From JBDSLU01 sp039916225 (GTDB lineage Bacteria > Acidobacteriota > Vicinamibacteria > Vicinamibacterales > Vicinamibacteraceae): DNA of 6,090 nucleotides. Each line of letters starts with the position of its first letter. Position 1 is the stretch's first letter. Positions 1 to 5,175 of this stretch are shown here, in pieces. Position numbers and translations under genes: made by a program. Location: assembly GCA_039916225.1 (NCBI GenBank), contig JBDSLU010000536.1, forward strand, positions 1 through 6,090, read 5' to 3'. The notes under the pieces are model-generated. The model was not told the DNA's origin, did no database searches, and saw nothing but the letters and a program-made list of their open reading frames with translations.

Positions 1-86
1 CGGCGGTGACCAGCGCGATGCTCGGCACGTTCCGCGACGACCCGCGCACCCGCTCCGAGTTCCTCACGCTGATCCGCCGGACCTAG
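1..86 (+). CDS. 3' end of an unidentified protein gene (partial)
   Basis: This is the C-terminal end of a gene that begins before the window. The frame with codons starting at position 3 is open from the left edge to a TAG at 84-86. It reads AVTSAMLGTFRDD, then PRTRSEFLTLIRRT, a normal-looking mixed charged and hydrophobic C-terminus with GC-rich third positions. I do not recognise the family, and 27 residues are too few to assign one. The gene converges on the histidine kinase gene, and the two stop codons interlock in the tetranucleotide CTAG at 83-86, so there is no room between them for a separate terminator. It could be a chance open frame, but its clean termination exactly at the neighbour's stop favours a real gene. 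Confidence 0.55.
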   Translation, partial: AVTSAMLGTFRDDPRTRSEFLTLIRRT

Positions 87-2068
87 CCGCCGCTGACGGC
101 CGGTCCGTCCGGCGGCGGCGCGTCGGCCGGGTCTTCCTTGTCCGCTGGCCGCGGCGACGCGCCGATGACTTGGCGAACCCGCGCCACCAGCACGTCCAGC
201 GCGAACGGCTTCTGCAGGAACGCGTCGCCGAGGCCGCCGGGCCCATCCGGCCCGAAGGTGCGATCGGCGTAACCGGACATGAACAGCACCGGCAGGCCCG
301 GCTGGAACTCCAGCGCGTCGCGGGCCAGCTCGCGGCCGTTGCGTCCCGGCATGATCACGTCGGTCAACAGCAGGGCGATCGGCGCGCCGTGGCCTTTGAG
401 GCGGCCCATCGCCGACGTCGCGTCCTCGGCCGAGAGGACGGTGTAGCCGGCCCGCTGCAGCGTGCTGGTGACCAGGTGCCGCACCGGCACTTCGTCCTCG
501 ACGACGAGGATCGTCTGGGCGCCGCGCTCGGCATCCGCGCCGAAGAAGAAGAACGGATGCGGGTCGACGCCGATGGCGTACTCGGGCGGGACGGCGAGCG
601 GCAGGGCGATCGCGAACGTGGTGCCGACGCCACGATGGCTCTCGACGGTGATGCGGCCGCCGCTCTCCGAGACGATCGCGTAGACGGTCGACAGGCCGAG
701 GCCGGTGCCCTTGCCGCGGGCCTTGGTCGTGAAGTACGGCTCGAACAGGCGGGCCAGCACGTCCGGCGACATGCCTTGCCCGGTGTCGGAGAGGCGCAGC
801 ACCACTTCCGGCGCCGACAGCACGTCGTGGCCGATCTCGTAGGCCCGCAGCTCGATGTTGGCGTTGATGCGCAGCTGGCCGCCTTCGGGCATCGCGTCGC
901 GGGCGTTGGCGGCGAGATTCAGCAGCACCTGCTCGATCTGGCCGCGGTCCGCGACGATCCATTTCGGTTCGGGCGACGGCTCGACGGCCAGGGCGATGTC
1001 GGCGCCGAGCAGGCGGCACAGCATCGGCTGCATGGTGCCGATGGCTTCGTCGAGATCGAAGGTCGTCGGCAGCAGCACCCGCTTGCGGCTGAAGGCGAGC
1101 AGCTGCGCGGTGAGGCCGGCGGCGCGGCGTCCGGCGGCGAGGATCTCCTCGAGGTCTTCGCGCACCGGGCTGGTCGACTCGAGGATCGACAGCACCGTCT
1201 CGCTGAGGCCGTTGATGACCATCAGCACGTTGTTGAAATCGTGCGCGACGCCGCCGGCCAGCCGGCCGAGGGCTTCCATCTTCTGCGACTGGCGCATCTG
1301 CGCCTCGAGGTCCTTGCGCGGCGAGTCGTCGAAGATGTAGCCGTTGATCGAGGTCAGCTCGCCGTCGGCGTCGAAGCGCCCGACCAGGCTCTCGATGACG
1401 GGCATGGCGCGGCCGTCGACGCGGGCCATGGTGCTCTCGTGCTGGCGCACCGCGCCGTCGCGGCGGACCCGCTCGACGGTCGTGACCAGGCCGCCGTCTG
1501 GATAGAGCGCGCCGAGGTTGGCGCCGAGTGCGTCGGCGAGCGAGGGGAAGCCGCAGATCTGCACGAAAGCGGGATTGCAGCTGCGAATCTGGCCGTTGGG
1601 GGACGCCACGAAAATGCCGGCGAGGTTCTCGTCGAAGGCCTGCCGATAGCGCTCGTCGCTCTGTTGCAGGGCGTCCTCGACGCGGCGGCGATCGGTGACG
1701 TCGCGGGCCGCGCCTTCGAGCCGTTGGGCTCGACCGTCGGTGACGATCAGCCGCAAGTGCAAGCCGACCCAGACGGTGGCGTGGCCACGGGTCAGCAGGG
1801 GCAGCTCGAAATAGGTATCCGAGAGACCACGCTCGAGCTGGCGGCAGAAGAACGATCGCGCCTCCTCGCGCGCGTCCTCGCGAACCAGCGACAGCGCATC
1901 GCGCCCGACCAGCTCGGCGGCGGCGTAGTGCAGCGTCCGCGTGGCTGCGTCGCTGATGTAGGTCAGGCGGCCGTCGAGGTCGCAGACGAAAAGGAAATCG
2001 CTCGACAGATCGACCAGCCGCCGATGCAGGTCGGCGTCGTCGAGCGGGTGGGGGGCATCGTCGGTCAT
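83..2068 (-). CDS. PAS-PAS hybrid sensor histidine kinase with C-terminal receiver domain
   Basis: Cytoplasmic signalling kinase of 661 residues that should autophosphorylate on histidine and pass the phosphate to its own receiver. I see no signal peptide or membrane segment. Two PAS/PAC units (about 14-128 and 137-252) are followed by the HisKA dimerisation helix with H276 in GGVAHDFNN. The ATPase domain has N384/N388 in LLNLAANARDAM, DTGQGM (428-433), FEPYFTTK (442-449) and GKGTGLGL (452-459). The receiver (about 518-636) has acidic E524/D525, phospho-acceptor D570 in LLTDVIMPG, S598 and K620. All catalytic residues are intact. The layout recalls CckA-like hybrid kinases of the AHDFNN class. 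No HPt domain is visible here, so the final phosphate acceptor is unknown. The ATG at 2066-2068 lies just before the first PAS; no good Shine-Dalgarno is seen upstream. A run of four Phe (506-509) sits in the linker before the receiver. The ligand sensed is unknown. Confidence 0.95.
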   Translation of the reverse strand: MTDDAPHPLDDADLHRRLVDLSSDFLFVCDLDGRLTYISDAATRTLHYAAAELVGRDALSLVREDAREEARSFFCRQLERGLSDTYFELPLLTRGHATVWVGLHLRLIVTDGRAQRLEGAARDVTDRRRVEDALQQSDERYRQAFDENLAGIFVASPNGQIRSCNPAFVQICGFPSLADALGANLGALYPDGGLVTTVERVRRDGAVRQHESTMARVDGRAMPVIESLVGRFDADGELTSINGYIFDDSPRKDLEAQMRQSQKMEALGRLAGGVAHDFNNVLMVINGLSETVLSILESTSPVREDLEEILAAGRRAAGLTAQLLAFSRKRVLLPTTFDLDEAIGTMQPMLCRLLGADIALAVEPSPEPKWIVADRGQIEQVLLNLAANARDAMPEGGQLRINANIELRAYEIGHDVLSAPEVVLRLSDTGQGMSPDVLARLFEPYFTTKARGKGTGLGLSTVYAIVSESGGRITVESHRGVGTTFAIALPLAVPPEYAIGVDPHPFFFFGADAERGAQTILVVEDEVPVRHLVTSTLQRAGYTVLSAEDATSAMGRLKGHGAPIALLLTDVIMPGRNGRELARDALEFQPGLPVLFMSGYADRTFGPDGPGGLGDAFLQKPFALDVLVARVRQVIGASPRPADKEDPADAPPPDGPAVSGG

Positions 2069-2084
2069 CGGTGTGTCAGAACCC

Positions 2085-2100
2085 GCGGCGCGCGCGCCGC
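2085..2100. promoter_or_regulatory. Perfect 16-bp palindrome in a divergent promoter gap
   Basis: GCGGCGCGCGCGCCGC reads identically on both strands. It lies in the roughly 62-bp gap between the divergent kinase and secreted-protein genes, 17 bp from the kinase start codon. It could be an operator serving both directions. It is made only of G and C with alternating CG, so in DNA this GC-rich it may also be chance or simply a stable hairpin. No regulator family can be assigned. Confidence 0.3.
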
Positions 2101-2118
2101 CACCGGCCGGCGAGGCGG

Positions 2119-2124
2119 TATGCT
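2119..2124 (+). promoter_or_regulatory. Candidate -10 box for a leaderless transcript of the secreted-protein gene
   Basis: TATGCT fits the TAnnnT form of a -10 box and stands out as one of the few AT-containing hexamers in this gap. Six bases separate it from the GTG at 2131, which is where transcription would be expected to begin, so the mRNA would start at the start codon. No convincing -35 hexamer is seen about 17 bp upstream. The GAGG at 2112-2115 would be a Shine-Dalgarno only with an unusually long 15-base spacer, which also favours the leaderless reading. Confidence 0.4.
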
Positions 2125-2130
2125 TGCTCG

Positions 2131-2859
2131 GTGCCCCGGACCCTGGTGCGTCGCACGGTCGTCATCATCCTACTCGGGCTCGCGGCGGTGGCGTCAGCCG
2201 ATGCGCAGACGTCCCGCACGCGTGCGAAAAAGCCCGCCGCCCGACCGTCGACGAGCCGCGCCGCGGCGTCGGCGGCGAAGGTCGCTGCCCCCGTCCGCGA
2301 GGCGCCCCTGATGCAGTGTCCCTCGATCCTGGGCAACGGCATCACCACCCAGCGTCTCTACTGTGACGTGCTCGGCGGTGCCGACCCTGCCGCCGGCCTG
2401 CGCATCACCTTGCCGCCGCACACCGGCCCCTTGACACTGGCCTTCGCGCTCCACAACCGGCAGACCTACTCCGAGAGCGAGGTCAAGGCCGGCCGGGCGT
2501 TCGCCCGGTATACCGCGATGCTGAAGGTGGCGTCGGGCACGGGCGAGATGCTCGGCGAGGCCGTCGTCCGCAACGAATTCCGGACCGAGAAGGATCTGGT
2601 CGAGCGCATCGGCGGCGGCGCCGGCCCCGGCGGCGTCAAGGCCGTCGCGCCGACCGGCGTCGAGCAGGTTGTCCTGACCGTGCCGGACACGGTCGGCGAG
2701 GTGGTCATCACCGGCGCGCGCCTGACCATCGAGCGGATCGGCGGGACGGAAGTCGTGACGGCGCCGGGACGTCCCTACGCCGTCATCAGCGGCGTCGAGA
2801 TCGAGTACCGGCCGGCGCCGCCGCCACCTCCACCCAAACCGCGCCGCCAACGTCGCTGA
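2131..2859 (+). CDS. Secreted protein of unknown function with a Pro/Arg-rich tail
   Basis: I do not recognise a named family. From the GTG at 2131 the product is 242 residues. Residues 1-25 form a Sec-type signal peptide: Arg at 3, 7 and 8, a hydrophobic core VVIILLGLAAVA, and an A-D-A site before Q26. A low-complexity Ala/Lys/Arg/Ser stretch (about 27-58) follows. The body (60-227) holds the only two cysteines, C63 and C78, in a QCPSILGNG...RLYCDVLGG context that could be disulfide-linked. It continues with alternating hydrophobic segments suggestive of beta structure, and a Gly-rich GGGAGPGGVKAVAPTGVE segment. The tail is six prolines and then KPRRQRR, possibly for contact with cell wall, membrane or polyanions. 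The frame stays open upstream to a GTG at 2071, but those 20 extra codons are Arg-rich and would bury the signal peptide. A GTG at 2146 is an alternative start. The response regulator follows 20 bp downstream, probably in one operon. Confidence 0.8.
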   Translation: MPRTLVRRTVVIILLGLAAVASADAQTSRTRAKKPAARPSTSRAAASAAKVAAPVREAPLMQCPSILGNGITTQRLYCDVLGGADPAAGLRITLPPHTGPLTLAFALHNRQTYSESEVKAGRAFARYTAMLKVASGTGEMLGEAVVRNEFRTEKDLVERIGGGAGPGGVKAVAPTGVEQVVLTVPDTVGEVVITGARLTIERIGGTEVVTAPGRPYAVISGVEIEYRPAPPPPPPKPRRQRR

Positions 2860-2869
2860 TTCCGGTCGC

Positions 2870-2872
2870 AGG
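2870..2872 (+). promoter_or_regulatory. Weak ribosome-binding site for the response regulator
   Basis: AGG, within GCAGG, lies seven bases before the GTG at 2880 and is separated from it by an unbroken run of C. It is the only purine-rich match in the 20-bp gap. There is no -10-like sequence in the gap, so translation from the upstream gene's mRNA is likely. Confidence 0.4.
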
Positions 2873-2879
2873 CCCCCCC

Positions 2880-3482
2880 GTGCACATCCTCATTGCCGAC
2901 GACGATTCGGTCTCGCGCACCCTGCTGGTACGCACGCTGGAACTGTGGGGCCACGAGGTGCAGTTCGTCGTCGACGGACTGGAAGCGTGCGCCCAGCTGA
3001 TCGTGCCCGGCGCGCCGTCGCTGGCCATCCTCGACTGGAGCATGCCCGGTCTCGAAGGCCCCGAGGTCTGCCGGCAGGTGCGCGCCTCGAAGATCCGCCT
3101 GCAGCCCTACCTGGTGATGCTCACGGCACGGCATTCGCCGGAAGACCTCGCCGAGGCGCTCGAAGCCGGCGCCGACGACTTCCTGTCGAAGCCGTTCAAC
3201 CGCGTCGAGCTGATGGCCCGGCTGCATGCCGGCATGCGCATCCTCAACCTGCACCGCGCGCTGACCGATCGCATCCAGGAGCTGGAAGAGAGCCGGCAGC
3301 GCGAGCACCACCTGCGGACGCTGATGCCGATCTGCTCCTACTGCAAGAAGATCCGCGGCGACAAGGACGAGTGGGAGCCGATCGACCAGTACCTGGCCGA
3401 GCACGGCTACCGCTTCACGCATGCCGTGTGCCCGTCGTGCCTCGACACTGTCGGCAAGCTGCCGCCGATGCCGCGCGTCTAA
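2880..3482 (+). CDS. Response regulator with C-terminal four-cysteine putative zinc module
   Basis: A 200-residue cytoplasmic protein. The receiver domain fills about residues 1-120: acidic D7-D9 in LIADDDS, phospho-acceptor D52 in AILDWSMPG, T82 in MLTAR, and K104 in LSKPF, all as needed for phosphotransfer. Residues about 120-148 look like a helical or coiled linker. The C-terminal 50 residues read MPICSYCKKIRGDKDEW and later HAVCPSCLD, placing C152/C155 and C184/C187 as two CxxC pairs. This module is familiar at the C-terminus of many PAS, GAF and receiver proteins. Its function is not established to my knowledge; metal binding is inferred from the cysteine spacing. There is no DNA-binding or enzymatic output domain. 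The GTG at 2880 is chosen because the receiver's first strand starts at once and there is no in-frame start in the short gap upstream. It is a plausible partner for the divergent hybrid kinase. Confidence 0.93.
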   Translation: MHILIADDDSVSRTLLVRTLELWGHEVQFVVDGLEACAQLIVPGAPSLAILDWSMPGLEGPEVCRQVRASKIRLQPYLVMLTARHSPEDLAEALEAGADDFLSKPFNRVELMARLHAGMRILNLHRALTDRIQELEESRQREHHLRTLMPICSYCKKIRGDKDEWEPIDQYLAEHGYRFTHAVCPSCLDTVGKLPPMPRV

Positions 3483-3538
3483 GCCGCGCGCGTGATCCGC
3501 CGCGCATTCAGCCGACGCCGGCGCCGACACCACCGAAA
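3483..3538. other. Convergent gap with no recognisable terminator
   Basis: These 56 bp separate the stop codons of the response regulator and the phosphatase. They contain short GC palindromes (for example CGCCGGCG at 3516-3523) and a direct repeat of GCCGAC (3511-3516 and 3523-3528). There is no stable stem followed by a T-run on either strand. Termination here, if it occurs, is probably Rho-dependent or lies inside the neighbouring genes. Confidence 0.5.
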
Positions 3539-5107
3539 TCAGGCGGCGGGCGGCAACACGTTCGTGAAGATCGTGCGACCGTCGCGGTCGTGCAGCGTCA
3601 CCGTTGCCGCGCGCGTCGCCGGATCGATGGCCACCTGACCGAAGAACTGCAGTCCGTCGCTCGGCGGGCGATTGGGCTTCGGCGCTCCTGAGGTGAAGAC
3701 GGCCTCGGGGCCGAACGTCGCGTCGAGCACGCCGGGAGCGAACGTGCCGGCGTGCAGGGGGCCGGCGACGAACTCCCAGAAGGGATCGAAGTCGGTGTAG
3801 GTCGCGCGGCCCGGGTCGTAGTGGTGCGCAGCGGAGTAGTGGACGTCGGCGGTCACGAACAGCACGTTGCGGATGCGCCGGCGCTTCAGCGCCGAGAGAA
3901 GAGCGGCTACTTCGTGCTCGCGACCCAGCGTGCGTGGATCGTTGTTGGCGAAGCCTTCCTGCAACTTGCCGTCCGGCACGACGACGCCGAGGGGTTGATC
4001 GCAGGCGATGATCTTCCACGTCGCGGTCGAGCGGGCCAGCGCCTCCTCGAGCCACGCCCGTTGCGTCGCCGCCAGCATCGCCGTCTCGGGGCCCGGCTGG
4101 GCCTGGAGGTTGTCGGTGTTGGGGCCACGGTAGGTGCGGCAGTCGAGCACGAAGACGTCGGCGAGCGGTCCGCGGCGCACGACGCGATACACCTGTCGCG
4201 CATCGCGGCGCCCCCCGCGCTGCTCCCGAATCGGCGTGTAGTCGAAGAACGCCTGCTTGGCGCGCGCCGCCAGGATCGCCACACGCTTCTCGGTGTAGCG
4301 GGCGTCGTTGCCGGCGTCCCCGAGCACCTCGGTCGGATACCAGTTGTTCAGCACCTCGTGGTCGTCCCACTGCGCGACCATCGGGACCTCGGCGTTGAAG
4401 GCGCGCAGGTGCGCGTCGCGCAGGTTGTAGCGATAGCGGCCGCGGAACTGGTCGAGCGTCTGGGCGACCTCGCCGACACCGTCCTCGACCAGGTTGCGCC
4501 AGGTCGAGCCGTCGTCGAGGCGCACCGTTTCGGAGATCGGCCCGTCGGCGTAGATGAGGTCGCCGGAGTGGATGAACAGGTCCGGCTCGACGGCCTGCAT
4601 CGAGGCGAAGGTCTTCATGCCGCCATGCGCCTCGTCGAGGCCCCACCCCTGGCCGCAGACGTCGCCGCCCCACACGATGCGCACCGGGGCGGACGTCCGG
4701 GCCGGCGTCCGGAACGCGCCCCGGACCGGCTCGCTCAGCGCGCCGCCGGCGCTTTCGAACCGGGCCTCGTAGACGATGCGCTGGCCCGGCGGCAGACCCG
4801 TCAGGTCGAGCCTGGCGGTGAAGTCGGCGTCGGCGGACGTCGGCGCCGAGACGCGCTCGCGGGCATTGACCAGCTTGTCGGTCGTGCCGAAACGCACGCG
4901 CAGGCGCGCCGGCCGATCCGTGCGGCACCAGACGACGGCGCGATCCGCCTCGACGTCGCCGCTCTGGACGCCCGAGGTGATCAGCGGCCGCGCCGAGGCG
5001 TCACGCTGCACCGCCGGCGCCGCCTGGGTCAACAACGGAGCGGCCGCGGACAGTTGCAGGAAGCGGCGCCGGGTGAGTGATGAGCGGGCGGAATCGTCGT
5101 CGTGCAT
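3539..5107 (-). CDS. phoD: Tat-exported alkaline phosphatase D (PhoD family)
   Basis: A 522-residue secreted metallophosphoesterase that in this family cleaves phosphate mono- or diesters outside the cytoplasm to release phosphate. The N-terminus has a twin-arginine signal, TRRRFLQL (12-19), then a hydrophobic Ala/Leu stretch, so folded export with metals bound is expected. A PhoD N-terminal beta domain spans about 42-134 (GVQSGDVEADRAVVW). The catalytic domain runs from about 143 to the end. It carries GGDVC (D149, C151), HSGDLIYADG (H180, D183, D188), QWDDHEVLNNW (D248-H250, N254), LDCRTYR (D322) and VTADVHYSAAHHY (D421, H423). These match the family's metal-site order; C151 is the likely iron ligand by analogy with Bacillus PhoD. 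Length is normal. The ATG at 5105-5107 gives a standard Tat leader; AGGA lies 12 bases upstream, a loose Shine-Dalgarno. No clear Pho box is seen, so phosphate control is not shown. The exact substrate cannot be read from sequence. Confidence 0.93.
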   Translation of the reverse strand: MHDDDSARSSLTRRRFLQLSAAAPLLTQAAPAVQRDASARPLITSGVQSGDVEADRAVVWCRTDRPARLRVRFGTTDKLVNARERVSAPTSADADFTARLDLTGLPPGQRIVYEARFESAGGALSEPVRGAFRTPARTSAPVRIVWGGDVCGQGWGLDEAHGGMKTFASMQAVEPDLFIHSGDLIYADGPISETVRLDDGSTWRNLVEDGVGEVAQTLDQFRGRYRYNLRDAHLRAFNAEVPMVAQWDDHEVLNNWYPTEVLGDAGNDARYTEKRVAILAARAKQAFFDYTPIREQRGGRRDARQVYRVVRRGPLADVFVLDCRTYRGPNTDNLQAQPGPETAMLAATQRAWLEEALARSTATWKIIACDQPLGVVVPDGKLQEGFANNDPRTLGREHEVAALLSALKRRRIRNVLFVTADVHYSAAHHYDPGRATYTDFDPFWEFVAGPLHAGTFAPGVLDATFGPEAVFTSGAPKPNRPPSDGLQFFGQVAIDPATRAATVTLHDRDGRTIFTNVLPPAA

Positions 5108-5135
5108 CGGCGTGGGGATTCCTGGGAGAAGCGGC

Positions 5136-5154
5136 GACGCGGCATCGCCGCGTC
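5136..5154. promoter_or_regulatory. Inverted repeat between divergent phosphatase and flavoprotein genes
   Basis: GACGCGGC and GCCGCGTC are perfect 8-bp arms separated by ATC. The repeat sits in the 68-bp gap between the two divergent starts, 28 bp upstream of the phosphatase ATG and 8 bp before the candidate -10 box of the flavoprotein gene. That position suits an operator overlapping the flavoprotein promoter. It could also be a transcribed hairpin or a GC-rich coincidence, and no regulator can be named. Confidence 0.35.
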
Positions 5155-5159
5155 CAGCC

Positions 5160-5168
5160 TGTTAGGAT
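5160..5168 (+). promoter_or_regulatory. Extended -10 promoter for the YpdA-like gene, probably leaderless
   Basis: TG-T-TAGGAT combines the extended -10 dinucleotide TG (5160-5161) with a TAnnnT hexamer (5163-5168). Seven bases separate it from the ATG at 5176, so transcription would be expected to begin at or one base before the start codon. The GGGTGG directly abutting the ATG is too close to act as a normal Shine-Dalgarno. No -35 match is evident, as is common with extended -10 promoters. Confidence 0.5.
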
Positions 5169-5175
5169 CGGGTGG

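Noticed and set aside
2071..2130. An upstream GTG at 2071 as the start of the secreted-protein gene
   Set aside because: It would add 20 Arg-rich residues before the signal peptide, cover the candidate -10 box and the palindrome, and leave only 2 bp between the divergent start codons.
170..2311. A 713-codon open frame on the + strand opposite the histidine kinase
   Set aside because: It is antisense to a gene with every kinase motif intact, its product is low-complexity Arg/Gly/Ala/Asp/His-rich with no recognisable domain, and such long shadow frames are expected opposite GC-rich genes.
3483..3538. Possible intrinsic terminator between the convergent genes
   Set aside because: Only short GC palindromes are present and no T-run follows on either strand.
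2775..4928. A 717-codon minus-strand open frame spanning the response regulator and most of the phosphatase
   Set aside because: It overlaps two well-supported genes in other frames, its translation is Arg-rich and motif-free, and no single gene could replace both.
3752..5080. A 442-codon + strand open frame opposite the phosphatase
   Set aside because: It is antisense to all of the PhoD catalytic motifs; the product is Val/Gly/Arg-rich without domains, typical of a shadow frame.
5108..5175. Pho box upstream of the phosphatase
   Set aside because: No pair of CTGTCAT-like repeats with 11-bp periodicity could be found in the gap.
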